64,000 bases of DNA from Rhodocyclaceae bacterium (GCA_030824275.1 JAVBXY010000035.1:248001-312000); one strand, 5' to 3'; shown: positions 29,844 to 38,494, numbered from the stretch's first letter. The notes: generated from the sequence alone by a model not told the origin. Made by a program: numbers and translations.

Positions 29844-30292
29844 AACCCGTCGCCTGGATGGTGCTGGTTCAACTATCCGCCCTCGCCCTGCCATGCCAGG
29901 CGCAGACAACTGGCGACCCAGCTCCCGGCATTGGCCGCCTGTTCTTCTCACCCGAAAAGCGCGCAGCGCTGGAGCGCCAGCGTCTCTACAACATCCAGGA
30001 AGCCCGCACTCTCGAGGGTGCCACCGTCAGCCTCGACGGCGTCGTCCAGCGCTCCAACGGAAAATCCACTGTCTGGATCAACGGCCGTGCCCAGGGCGAA
30101 GCGGATGCTGCACAAACTGGCGTCGGCGCCGCTCTCGCCCCCAAGAATCCCGGCAGCGCCCTACTCTCCTCAGGTGAAGACAAGCCCACCCGACTCAAGG
30201 TTGGCGAGGCCATGAATCGGGCCACAGGGGAACGCAATGACCGGCTTGGCGGCGGTGTAGTTGTCCCGCCGCGCGACAAACATCTGCGTTAA
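29840..30292 (+). CDS. mshK: MshK-like small periplasmic pilus protein
   Basis: The 150-residue exported protein has a Sec signal (WMVLVQLSALALPCQAQ) and a short domain with GATVSLDGVVQRSNGKSTVW followed by INGRAQGE. A PilP-like role as periplasmic adaptor between MshJ and the secretin is inferred from position, size and this pattern; similarity to a named family is weak. It is translationally coupled to mshJ. Confidence 0.6.
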   Translation: MKPVAWMVLVQLSALALPCQAQTTGDPAPGIGRLFFSPEKRAALERQRLYNIQEARTLEGATVSLDGVVQRSNGKSTVWINGRAQGEADAAQTGVGAALAPKNPGSALLSSGEDKPTRLKVGEAMNRATGERNDRLGGGVVVPPRDKHLR

Positions 30293-30308
30293 GCCGATAG
30301 GCAACACC

Positions 30309-33300
30309 ATGCGCGCTGAATACAAGGGGCAACGTTCCATACCCCTCCGTCCCCGTTCCCGCAGCAAAGGTTTTGTCCTTATCGCCCTGCTGGTCCTACT
30401 GACGATGGGTGGATTGTATTTTCTGGTCAGTAATCTGACACCGGAAGCGATGGAAGTCCGTCGCCAGGAAAAAACCAGTGATTCGTTGGCGCGAGCACGT
30501 GACGCCCTGATGGGGTATGTACTCAAATATCGCGAGGACCAGAGCAACGATGGGCAACCGGATAGAGTCTATGGCTATCTGCCGATGCCAGACCTTGGCA
30601 AGTCGCGCGCAACGACCACTGACCCAAAATGCAGAGATGCCAACGGCAGAATCCTCGAAGGTTGCGAGGCTTACAACGCATCTGGAATTGCCAATCTGGT
30701 CGTTGATGGAATCAAGCCGACCATTATCGGGCGACTACCTTGGCGCAGCCTTGGTATAGAACCACTACGGGATGGCCACGGCGAATGCCTATGGCTGATC
30801 GTATCCTCACACCATCTTGCTGAAAACGCATCCAACTCGAATAGCCGTGCCATGAACTGGGACACGCTTGGACAACTGGATATTGTCCAAGCCAATGGTG
30901 GGAGTTCGCTGATCTCTACATTGGCGAATGCTCATGATCGGCCCGTGGCCATCATTTATGCTCCTGGACCCGCTATGTCTGGCCAAGATCGGTCCCCGTC
31001 GGTCACCGACTACGTTGATGAGTGCGGCGGAAATTACGAGGCGAAAAACTACCTCGACCCAGCAACCGTCTTGGCATTGGGCGGGACAACCAACTACCTT
31101 GATGGAACGAATAGCGCCAACGACACCCTGGGCCATGACGAGCGATTGGCCGCACCGAAGAAAATGATCGTCGGCGGAAAAATATTCAAAGAAGGCAGCA
31201 ATTTCATTGCGAACAACTGTTTGAGTAGCGATTGCGCACTGCTCGCCAACGACGTGGGCCTCCCCATTCGCAGCAGCGATCTGTTCGGCGCGATACGCAA
31301 AAATGGAAATTTCCGTACCGACATCAACACCATGCTCGACCGGATGTCGGATTGCCTGCGCGACCAGATCGTTGCTGGAACAGGATTTACTCCAATGACG
31401 CTCGCTGAGCCGTCGGTCGCATCCAACATGGCGGCCGGACGCATTTATTCGAGTCCATGTTTTGATGACACGGCAAGCGTCGTCAATACCGTCAACCCCA
31501 AGGGATACTTCAAACATTACAAAGACCAGATATTTGTTGCAGCTTGTCCAGGCACGCAGCACAGTGTTGTCGTAGATAGCGCCACCACCAGTTGCGCTGG
31601 TGCTCTCGCGTTTTCCGGGCCACGCAATCCACAAACGCAATCGCGCACCAGCACGGCAGAGCGCAACACGATATCGAACTACCTTGAGGACGATATCGTT
31701 GAAAATGGCAACCTGTCTGCATTCTCCACGCTGCTCAATACCGACTACGCAAGTTGCGCGACAGCAAAACGCTTCGCTGGCGACGGCACATTCGCCAGCC
31801 TCGCATCCGGCCAAAAGGAATATCAGGACATCGTCCGCTGCATTCCCGCTGGCCCAAGCCTGAACGTGGTCGCATCAACCGTCACAGCAAGCGCCGGAGC
31901 CATCCAACTTGCGCAATATGCACCAGCAACGGGAACATTGACTCTCGGTAGCGCAAGCATCAACTCGAACTATGGCGCACCATCAGCTCAACTCTTTGCT
32001 TGCGCCTGGACACCGGAAGTTCATGCCAGCGGCTCCGGCTTTCGGAGTTATTTCCGCTTCCGCATCCGGCGCGTCGGCGAGGGCTTCACCTTTGCCGTAA
32101 TCGATGGCGACCGCAATACAGCCAATGCCTGCGGTGCGTCTCGCCAGCACCTGGGATACTCAGGCGACAGCGGCAATGTGCTGATTCCCTATATCGCGGC
32201 GCCGAAGCTCGCAATCGAATTCGACACGGCGCGCAATTGCAATTCCAGCACCTTCGATTCCAGCGGCCGTCCCGCGTGCACCTTCACGGAATCCGGCAGC
32301 ACGCTGAGCAATGGCCGCAATGATCCTTGCTATACCAGCAGTTGCGGCGGCCAAGGGCTGGATAACAGCAGTCACGTGGCGGTCGTCTATTGGGGCTATG
32401 GCAGTGCGCTGACTTACCCGTTGCAGGACGACAATGTGCATGACCAACTTGGCCTGCCCATGCCAACCGACCCATCGTCACATCCCGGCCCGCGCAACCC
32501 GGCCCCGGTACTGCCCTACGTGACGAACCCGGCCACAATTCCCGGCATCGCGCCGCTTGATCGCATGGGCGGCACCACGGTCGCCTTCCGCGAATTCCAT
32601 GCCCGCCTTGAACTTACCCGCAGCTTCACCTCGCCACTGGATCCCAAGGATGGCATCACCAGCGTACAGGTCAAATTCTGGATCGAAGCGCACCCAGCAG
32701 CCAACATCTCGGCCATGAGCTACAACAGTGGCTCACCGCCGACCCTTTCGGTCACCACCAGCAGCGCACACAATCTCAGCACCGGCGACACTGTCGTGAT
32801 CAAGGATGCAGTGCCCATCGGCTACAACGGCGAATACCCGATCACAAAAATCGACGCGACTCACTTCACCGCCACGTTGCCGAGTGGGACAGCCGATCCA
32901 GGCCGCTATATTTCAGCCATTACTTGGACCAACATCGACGGCAGTACCGATCAAGCAACGGTCACTTCGGCCAATCACGGTCTGAGCAACGGAAATTCGA
33001 TCACCATCACCGGCGCGATTCCGACTGAATACAACGGTACTTACACGATCAACAGTGCTACCACCAATTCCTACAAATTCGGCCTCGAATTGGACTACGA
33101 ACCCGGCGATATGGCTCCTTCGGTTGCCGCCGCCAAGGCCCTAACGCCACGCGCCACTGCGCTTGCCAATACGACGCGTCCGATGAGCGAGCTTGATGCC
33201 ACGGCCAAGGCATACATCGCAGACACCGCGACAATCTACGACGAACAAAAATCGGCCTGTGCCGCCAGTGCGCCGTTGTGTCCCAACGGCCAATCCTGCG

Positions 33301-33440
33301 GCTCCGACGGCATGTGCTACCGCCCCTCCTTCCGCAACATTCGGCTAGGCTATACCTTGGCCGAACGGGCGAGCTCCAGTGGTACCGCACGCGGTCAACT
33401 CATCGAAATCAAGGATCGAGCGACCACATGGCTACCATGA
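30309..33440 (+). CDS. Very large pilin-like protein with lectin-like region, possible pilus-tip adhesin
   Basis: The 1043-residue protein starts with a prepilin-like segment (SKG then FVLIALLVLLTMGGLYF), but position 5 of the mature protein is Ala, not Glu. Residues about 60-170 resemble the following small prepilin (RDALMGY, GYLPMP, GRLPWRSLGI). A Cys-containing region leads to residues 560-795, which look like an L-type lectin/concanavalin fold (YFRFRIRRVGEGFTFAVIDG, LAIEFDT, HVAVVYWG). Two repeats with HNLSTGD/HGLSNGN and YNGEY/YNGTY (about 797-930) resemble FCCH-type modules. A Cys-rich knot (CPNGQSCGSDGMC) is near the end. An E5-less pilin is expected to sit at the pilus tip, as GspK does in type II secretion. 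The adhesin role is inferred. Confidence 0.7.
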   Translation: MRAEYKGQRSIPLRPRSRSKGFVLIALLVLLTMGGLYFLVSNLTPEAMEVRRQEKTSDSLARARDALMGYVLKYREDQSNDGQPDRVYGYLPMPDLGKSRATTTDPKCRDANGRILEGCEAYNASGIANLVVDGIKPTIIGRLPWRSLGIEPLRDGHGECLWLIVSSHHLAENASNSNSRAMNWDTLGQLDIVQANGGSSLISTLANAHDRPVAIIYAPGPAMSGQDRSPSVTDYVDECGGNYEAKNYLDPATVLALGGTTNYLDGTNSANDTLGHDERLAAPKKMIVGGKIFKEGSNFIANNCLSSDCALLANDVGLPIRSSDLFGAIRKNGNFRTDINTMLDRMSDCLRDQIVAGTGFTPMTLAEPSVASNMAAGRIYSSPCFDDTASVVNTVNPKGYFKHYKDQIFVAACPGTQHSVVVDSATTSCAGALAFSGPRNPQTQSRTSTAERNTISNYLEDDIVENGNLSAFSTLLNTDYASCATAKRFAGDGTFASLASGQKEYQDIVRCIPAGPSLNVVASTVTASAGAIQLAQYAPATGTLTLGSASINSNYGAPSAQLFACAWTPEVHASGSGFRSYFRFRIRRVGEGFTFAVIDGDRNTANACGASRQHLGYSGDSGNVLIPYIAAPKLAIEFDTARNCNSSTFDSSGRPACTFTESGSTLSNGRNDPCYTSSCGGQGLDNSSHVAVVYWGYGSALTYPLQDDNVHDQLGLPMPTDPSSHPGPRNPAPVLPYVTNPATIPGIAPLDRMGGTTVAFREFHARLELTRSFTSPLDPKDGITSVQVKFWIEAHPAANISAMSYNSGSPPTLSVTTSSAHNLSTGDTVVIKDAVPIGYNGEYPITKIDATHFTATLPSGTADPGRYISAITWTNIDGSTDQATVTSANHGLSNGNSITITGAIPTEYNGTYTINSATTNSYKFGLELDYEPGDMAPSVAAAKALTPRATALANTTRPMSELDATAKAYIADTATIYDEQKSACAASAPLCPNGQSCGSDGMCYRPSFRNIRLGYTLAERASSSGTARGQLIEIKDRATTWLP

Positions 33441-34165
33441 CCCTCGCCGTACCACCAGCGCCGACTTTTCTCCAGCGCGGCTTCACGCTGATGGAACTCG
33501 CCATCGTGATGTTCATCGTCGCCTTGCTGCTGGGAGGCATGTTGTTGCCGCTGTCTGCACAACAGGACATCCGCGCCCGCCAGGAAGCGGAAAAATCCCT
33601 CGGCGAAATTCGTGATGCACTGATTGGCTATACGGTTATCAACGGCTATCTGCCTTGTCCGGCACCTGCTGATCTTTCCACCAATGGCCTTGAATCCAGT
33701 CGCGATGCAAGCGGCGTCTGCCCAATCCGGGTGGGTGTGTTGCCTTGGGCAACGCTGGGACTTGGACGTATCGACAGCTGGAACCATCTTTTCCGCTACA
33801 GCGTAACGCCTGCATTCTCCAACAGCGTGACGAAGTTCACTACGGCCAGCACCGGCGACATCACCGTCAGCACCCGGGACACTGCGGGTGCCCTGCAAAC
33901 TCTGGCAGCCAACGTTCCCGCCGCCATTGTTTCGCATGGAGCCCTCGGGGCCTGGGGCTATTCGGATAGTGGCATTCAGGTCGCCGACTCCGCCAATCTG
34001 AACACGGATGAAGACACCAATGGCAACAATGCGGCGGGTACCTCTTTCGTCAGCCGCACGCCAAGTCCGCAGGGCTCTGCGGCTCCCGGCGAGTTTGATG
34101 ATCTGGTGATCTGGTTGTCCACCAACACCCTCGTCAACCGCCTCGTTGCCGCCGGCAAACTCTAA
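33437..34165 (+). CDS. Type IV prepilin
   Basis: The 242-residue prepilin has a leader cut at RG before FTLMELAIVMFIVALLLGGM, with Glu at +5. The globular part carries DALIGYTVINGYLPCPA and GVLPWATLGLG, shared with the large preceding protein. The ATG at 33437 overlaps the previous stop; an ATG at 33428 is nearly as good. A dispersed repeat copy encodes AVPPAPTF within the leader, and another begins at the stop codon. It may be the major or a minor pilin; no other prepilin and no prepilin peptidase is in the window. Confidence 0.85.
   Translation: MTLAVPPAPTFLQRGFTLMELAIVMFIVALLLGGMLLPLSAQQDIRARQEAEKSLGEIRDALIGYTVINGYLPCPAPADLSTNGLESSRDASGVCPIRVGVLPWATLGLGRIDSWNHLFRYSVTPAFSNSVTKFTTASTGDITVSTRDTAGALQTLAANVPAAIVSHGALGAWGYSDSGIQVADSANLNTDEDTNGNNAAGTSFVSRTPSPQGSAAPGEFDDLVIWLSTNTLVNRLVAAGKL
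33442..33469 (-). repeat. Dispersed 28-bp repeat, copy in the prepilin leader
   Basis: It matches the consensus at 24 of 28 positions. Read in the gene direction it encodes AVPPAPTF, most of the cytoplasmic leader just before the prepilin cleavage site. Confidence 0.85.
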
Positions 34166-34194
34166 AAAGTCGGTGCTGGCGGGACGGCGATTCT
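34165..34194 (+). repeat. Dispersed 28-bp repeat, copy g (intergenic)
   Basis: It matches the consensus at 27 of 28 positions. It begins in the last base of the prepilin TAA stop codon and lies downstream of the gene. With copy b it is the best-preserved copy and defines the 3' end GACGGCGATT. Confidence 0.9.
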
Positions 34195-34298
34195 GTCACG
34201 GGTCGTAGCCTCGCCCGACTAAGCAACAGAACGACGGCCATTCTCCATTAGCGATATCTGATAGAAGCGGAGTTGATCCGCAAATTACAAGAATCTGT

Positions 34299-34327
34299 TT
34301 TACCGTCACGATGGTGACTGGAATAAT
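34299..34327 (+). promoter_or_regulatory. Possible promoter with dyad in the spacer, upstream of the cytochrome genes
   Basis: TTTACC (34299-34304) and AATAAT (34322-34327) are 17 bases apart. The spacer begins with the dyad GTCAC-GATG-GTGAC (34305-34318), where a regulator could act. The -35 match is only moderate. Apart from this and the repeat copy, the 34166-34437 gap shows no gene. Confidence 0.35.
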
Positions 34328-34437
34328 CGCTCACAAATACATATCTCCTAAGTAGGGGATTCGAGGAGGCAAGGCTGCGCGGTGGGGACTAACGCTGTAT
34401 TCTGGCGTTGCCGGCAGCTATCACATCGGAAAAGACC

Positions 34438-36057
34438 ATGGCGGAAAGCACAAAGGGCGGCAACACAGAATCCAAAACAGGGCTATTGGGCTGGCTTAAG
34501 CGCCCCCCCAAAATCGCCATGTGGCAGGTCGTGCTGATCGGCTTGGTAGGCGGCATTGTCATTTGGGGTGGCCTCAACACCGGCATGGAATGGACCAACC
34601 GCACCGAGTTCTGCCTGTCCTGCCACACCATGCAACAGCCCTACGAAGAACTCAAGAAAACAGTGCATTACAGTAACCGCACCGGAACAACCGTCGGTTG
34701 CTCCGACTGCCACGTGGCCGGCAGCAAGGACCCGTTCGACTACGCGCGCAAGCTGACCATGAAGGTCTTTGCCGCCAAGGACGTCATCGGCCAGATCATG
34801 GGCACCATCGATACACCGGAAAAGTTCGAGGCCCATCGTCTGGAAATGGCACAGCGCGTCTGGGCCCAAATGAAGGCGGCGGACTCCAAGGAATGCCGCA
34901 ACTGCCACAAGTTTGATCGCATGGACACGACGAAGCAGAAGGACCGCTCCGTGGTCAAACACGAAGGTGCTCGCGAGGACGGCAAGACTTGTATCGACTG
35001 CCACAAGGGCATCGCTCACAAGCCGGTGCATCATCTGCTCGAAAAGGGTGCGGGCCAAGCTCAGGCAGCATCCGCTCCGGCGACGCCAGCAGCCGCAACG
35101 CCGGTCGCTGAAGCACCGAAGGCCGAGGCCACTACCGCCCCCGCTGCTGCCCCTGCGGCACCTGCACAGGCCACAACGGAGGCTGCCGCCGCGCCCGCCG
35201 CAACGGAAGCTAGTACCATCGACTGGAGCAAGGCGACGTCCCGCAAAATCACCCTGTTCTATCCGGGGCAGGCCGCTATCGAGTGGGTCATGGACAAGAA
35301 CCATCACTCCTCGGCGGTCGATATCATCGAGAAGAAGCGCTTCTGCGCCAAGTGCCACGACGGCGATGCGGGTGACATTGGCGATGCCATCGTAGCTGGC
35401 AAGGGCGTGGGCGTATCGAAGACTGTTCAGGAATCCAGTCCGCCGGAAGGCAAGGTTGGCTCCATCCCCGTCACTCTCAAGACGGCGCACGACGGCAACA
35501 AGATCTACTTCCGTTTCGAATGGGTGCCGCCGAAGAATGGCCCCGTCAAGATGGACAAGAAGAACGAGGTCAAGCTGACCATGATGTTCGACGGTGGCGG
35601 CACCGTACCCGGCGCCGAGATCAATGGCTGCTGGGGCACCTGCCACAACGATCTGCGCACCATGAAGGATGCCGCCGACGAGAAGAAGACCAAGTACCTG
35701 AAGGACGGCAGCCTCACCGGCGGCAAGTTCATGGACCTGATGCAATTCCGCAGCGGCGACAAGAAGCTGGTCGACGGCTATATCGCGGAATCACGCCATA
35801 TGGACGGCGGCAAGAGCCTGTTGAAGGCTGAAGGCAAGAAGCAAGGCAACAAGTGGGTCGTCACCTTCGAACGTGAACTCGCCGGCAAGGGCAAGGGCGA
35901 CCACAACATCGTTCCCGGCAAGGTCTACAACTTCGGCTTTGCCATCCATGAAGATTTCACCGAAGCCCGTTATCACTACGTGTCATTGGGCTACCAGTTC
36001 GGTCTTGACAAAGCGATGGCCGACGTCAAGAACTATATAAATGTTGTGAAGAAGTAG
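34438..36057 (+). CDS. NapC/NirT-type tetraheme cytochrome fused to an ethylbenzene-dehydrogenase-type heme domain
   Basis: The protein probably passes electrons between the quinone pool and periplasmic partners. An N-terminal membrane anchor (about 25-45, VVLIGLVGGIVIWGGL) is followed by four CxxCH sites (CLSCH, CSDCH, CRNCH, CIDCH), as in NapC/NirT/NrfH. After an Ala/Pro/Thr-rich linker of about 60 residues comes a second module with CAKCH and a CxxxCH site (CWGTCH) in a fold like the heme-binding subunit of ethylbenzene/dimethyl sulfide dehydrogenases (PVTLKTAHDGNKIYFRFEWV). The ATG at 34438 is chosen; a TTG at 34408 would add 10 residues. The sulfide dehydrogenase genes follow. Confidence 0.85.
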   Translation: MAESTKGGNTESKTGLLGWLKRPPKIAMWQVVLIGLVGGIVIWGGLNTGMEWTNRTEFCLSCHTMQQPYEELKKTVHYSNRTGTTVGCSDCHVAGSKDPFDYARKLTMKVFAAKDVIGQIMGTIDTPEKFEAHRLEMAQRVWAQMKAADSKECRNCHKFDRMDTTKQKDRSVVKHEGAREDGKTCIDCHKGIAHKPVHHLLEKGAGQAQAASAPATPAAATPVAEAPKAEATTAPAAAPAAPAQATTEAAAAPAATEASTIDWSKATSRKITLFYPGQAAIEWVMDKNHHSSAVDIIEKKRFCAKCHDGDAGDIGDAIVAGKGVGVSKTVQESSPPEGKVGSIPVTLKTAHDGNKIYFRFEWVPPKNGPVKMDKKNEVKLTMMFDGGGTVPGAEINGCWGTCHNDLRTMKDAADEKKTKYLKDGSLTGGKFMDLMQFRSGDKKLVDGYIAESRHMDGGKSLLKAEGKKQGNKWVVTFERELAGKGKGDHNIVPGKVYNFGFAIHEDFTEARYHYVSLGYQFGLDKAMADVKNYINVVKK

Positions 36058-36100
36058 ATCGACAGTCGCAGTTCCCAGAGGAGGAAACAAGGAGATGAAA

Positions 36101-36685
36101 ATGAAAATGAAGTTCAGCACCCTGGCACTTGCCATGGGCGTGATGGCAGTGTCCTCTGCGACATTTGCCGCCCCGCCCACGGCCGAAATGCTGGCGAACG
36201 CCTGTGCCGGTTGCCACGGCACCCATGGATCGAGCGCCGGACCGAGCATGCCCAGCCTGGCAGGACAGGACAAGAAGGTCATCGTCGAGTCCATGAAGCA
36301 CTTCAAGAGCGGCGAGCGTCCTTCGACCGTGATGGGCCGGCTGGCGAAGGGCTATACCGACGCCGATTTCGAGGCGATGGGTGACTTCTTCTCCAAGCAG
36401 AAGCGTGCCGCCGCTGGCGTCAAACTCGATGCCGCCAAGATCAAGAAGGGCGCCGCAGTGGCGGAGAAATTCTGCTCGCGCTGCCATATCGAGGACGGCA
36501 AAGAAGGCAAGGACGGCGCATCGGTGGTGGCCGGCCAGTGGCTGCCGTATTTGCAGATTCAAAACGACGAGTATCTCTCCGGCAAACGGAAGATGGTCGA
36601 GAAGATGGAAGAGAAGGTCAAGCAACTGCCGAATGCCAAGGATGACATGGACGCGGCCGCCCACTTCTACGCCAGCCAGAAATAA
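36101..36685 (+). CDS. fccA: Diheme cytochrome c, sulfide dehydrogenase cytochrome subunit
   Basis: This periplasmic cytochrome would take electrons from the flavoprotein FccB. The 194 residues have a Sec signal ending ATFA and two c-type heme sites: CAGCH near the N-terminus and CSRCH in the second half, each in a cytochrome c4-like domain with a later Met ligand candidate. Starts at 36095 or 36107 are possible; 36101 has the best spacing from AAGGAG. FccB follows 12 bases later. Cytochrome c4 partners of other enzymes look alike, so the assignment rests on the neighbour. Confidence 0.85.
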   Translation: MKMKFSTLALAMGVMAVSSATFAAPPTAEMLANACAGCHGTHGSSAGPSMPSLAGQDKKVIVESMKHFKSGERPSTVMGRLAKGYTDADFEAMGDFFSKQKRAAAGVKLDAAKIKKGAAVAEKFCSRCHIEDGKEGKDGASVVAGQWLPYLQIQNDEYLSGKRKMVEKMEEKVKQLPNAKDDMDAAAHFYASQK

Positions 36686-36697
36686 GGAGACAAGAAC

Positions 36698-37987
36698 ATG
36701 ACCCTGGATCGCAGAAGCTTTATCAAACTTATCGGCAGCGCCTCCGGCGCCGCTGCTATCGCCGGCGCACCGATGATCGCGGCAGCCGCCGAGATCATGC
36801 CCAAGAAGGGCAAGCGCGTCGTCGTGGTCGGTGGCGGCTACGGTGGCACCATCGCTGCCAAGTACATCCGCATGTTCGACAAGAGCATCGAGGTCGTACT
36901 GGTCGAGCGCAATGACCATTTCGTGTCCTGCCCCTTCTCCAACCTGTACATCGGCGGTATCCTCAAGGATCTCAAGCCGCTGACCATCAAGTACGACAAG
37001 CTGGTCAAGAACCACGGCATCAAGCTACTCCAGGCCGAGGTCACCGCCATCGATCCGGCCGCCAAGAAAGTGGTCACCTCGAAAGGCGAGTTGAGCTATG
37101 ACCGGCTGGTGATGTCTCCCGGCATCGACTTCCGTCTGGAAGAGATGAAGGGCTACGACGCCGCCGCCATGGAGCTCATGCCCCACGCCTGGAAGGCAGG
37201 CCCGCAGACAGTTCTGCTGCGCAAGCAACTGGAAGCAATGAAGGATGGTGGAACCGTGGTGATGTCCGTGCCGCTGGCTCCGTATCGCTGCCCGCCCGGC
37301 CCCTACGAGCGCGCCAGCATGATTGCGTTCTACCTCAAGCAGCACAAGCCGAAGTCGAAGCTGATCATGCTCGACGCCAACCCGGACGTCACCTCCAAGG
37401 GTGGTTTGTTCAAGAAGGGCTGGAAGGACAACTACGCTGACATCTTCGAATACCGTGGCGCCAAGAAAGTCACCGAAGTGGATGCGAAGAACCGTGCCGT
37501 CATGATTGAAGGCCTGGAAGAGGTCAAAGGCGACGTGGTCAACGTGATTCCGCCGCAGCGCGCCGGTCAAATTGCCGTGGCGGCCGGTCTAGTCGGCGAC
37601 GACAAGAACTGGTGTCCGGTCAATGCGACGACCTTCGAGTCCACCAAGCACAAGGACATCCACGTCATTGGCGACGCCTCCGTGGCGGGCGCCATGCCGA
37701 AGTCCGGCTACTCGGCGAACTCGGAGGCCAAAGTCTGCGCCATGAACGTGGTGGCGCTGATGAATGATCGCGAGACGACCGAACTGTCGGGCATCAACAC
37801 CTGCTACAGCTACATCACCGACAAGGAAGCCGTCAGCGTTGCAGCGGTGTATGCGGTCAAGGAAGGTAAGATCGTCGCCGTGCCGAATTCGGGCGGCGTG
37901 TCGCCGGCGGATTTCTCTGCGGCGAAGCTGGAGGCGATCTACGCCGAAAGCTGGCTGAAGAACATCCTCACCGAGATGTCCACCTGA
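36698..37987 (+). CDS. fccB: Flavocytochrome c sulfide dehydrogenase, flavoprotein subunit
   Basis: FccB oxidises sulfide to sulfur-level products in the periplasm and reduces the FccA hemes. The 429 residues begin with a twin-arginine signal (DRRSFIKLIG), so export needs TatABC. The FAD-binding segment is RVVVVGGGYGGTIAAKYIR. Cysteines in YRCPPGPYERAS and NTCYSYI match the redox pair of the family, and the FAD segment HVIGDASVAGAMPKSGYSAN is intact. A strong AAGGAGA precedes the ATG. A terminator follows at 38009. Confidence 0.93.
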   Translation: MTLDRRSFIKLIGSASGAAAIAGAPMIAAAAEIMPKKGKRVVVVGGGYGGTIAAKYIRMFDKSIEVVLVERNDHFVSCPFSNLYIGGILKDLKPLTIKYDKLVKNHGIKLLQAEVTAIDPAAKKVVTSKGELSYDRLVMSPGIDFRLEEMKGYDAAAMELMPHAWKAGPQTVLLRKQLEAMKDGGTVVMSVPLAPYRCPPGPYERASMIAFYLKQHKPKSKLIMLDANPDVTSKGGLFKKGWKDNYADIFEYRGAKKVTEVDAKNRAVMIEGLEEVKGDVVNVIPPQRAGQIAVAAGLVGDDKNWCPVNATTFESTKHKDIHVIGDASVAGAMPKSGYSANSEAKVCAMNVVALMNDRETTELSGINTCYSYITDKEAVSVAAVYAVKEGKIVAVPNSGGVSPADFSAAKLEAIYAESWLKNILTEMST

Positions 37988-38008
37988 AGCCTGGCTTCAA
38001 GCCAACGA

Positions 38009-38036
38009 GAACCCCGCTGCGGCGGGGTTCTTTTTT
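38009..38036 (+). terminator. Rho-independent terminator after fccB
   Basis: GAACCCCGC and GCGGGGTTC pair around a TGCG loop and are followed by six T. It closes the cytochrome/sulfide dehydrogenase unit just before the convergent dut gene. Confidence 0.9.
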
Positions 38037-38038
38037 GC

Positions 38039-38494
38039 TCAGTGCTTACCCGTGCTGCCGAAGCCACCAGCGCCACGGTCGCTCGCCGGAAACTCGTCGA
38101 CGATGTTGAAGGCGACCTGTACCACCGGCACCACCACCAATTGGGCAAGACGATCCAGCGGATTGAGGGTGAAGGTCTCGTGCCCACGATTCCAGGTGGA
38201 GACAAAAATTTCGCCCTGGTAATCCGAGTCGATCAGGCCCACCAGATTGCCCAGCACGATGCCGTGCTTATGGCCCAGGCCGGAACGCGGCAGAATCATC
38301 GCAGCAAGCCCGGGGTCGGCCAGATGGATGGAGATACCCGTCGGCACCAGCAGGGTCTCGCCCGGATGGATTTTCATGGCCATCTCGATGCAGGCCCGCA
38401 GGTCGAGACCCGCTGAACCCGGCGTGGCGTATTGGGGGGCGAATCCGTCTTCCTTGAGGCGGGGATCGAGAATCTTGACGTCGATTCTATGCAC
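38039..38494 (-). CDS. dut: Deoxyuridine 5'-triphosphate nucleotidohydrolase
   Basis: Dut hydrolyses dUTP to dUMP, which keeps uracil out of DNA and feeds dTMP synthesis. The 151 residues contain the five trimeric dUTPase motifs, including [31 protein letters not shown] and the C-terminal [10 protein letters not shown]. It starts at GTG (38494) and overlaps the coaBC end by 8 bases. The coaBC-dut order is common in proteobacteria. Confidence 0.95.
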   Translation of the reverse strand: MHRIDVKILDPRLKEDGFAPQYATPGSAGLDLRACIEMAMKIHPGETLLVPTGISIHLADPGLAAMILPRSGLGHKHGIVLGNLVGLIDSDYQGEIFVSTWNRGHETFTLNPLDRLAQLVVVPVVQVAFNIVDEFPASDRGAGGFGSTGKH

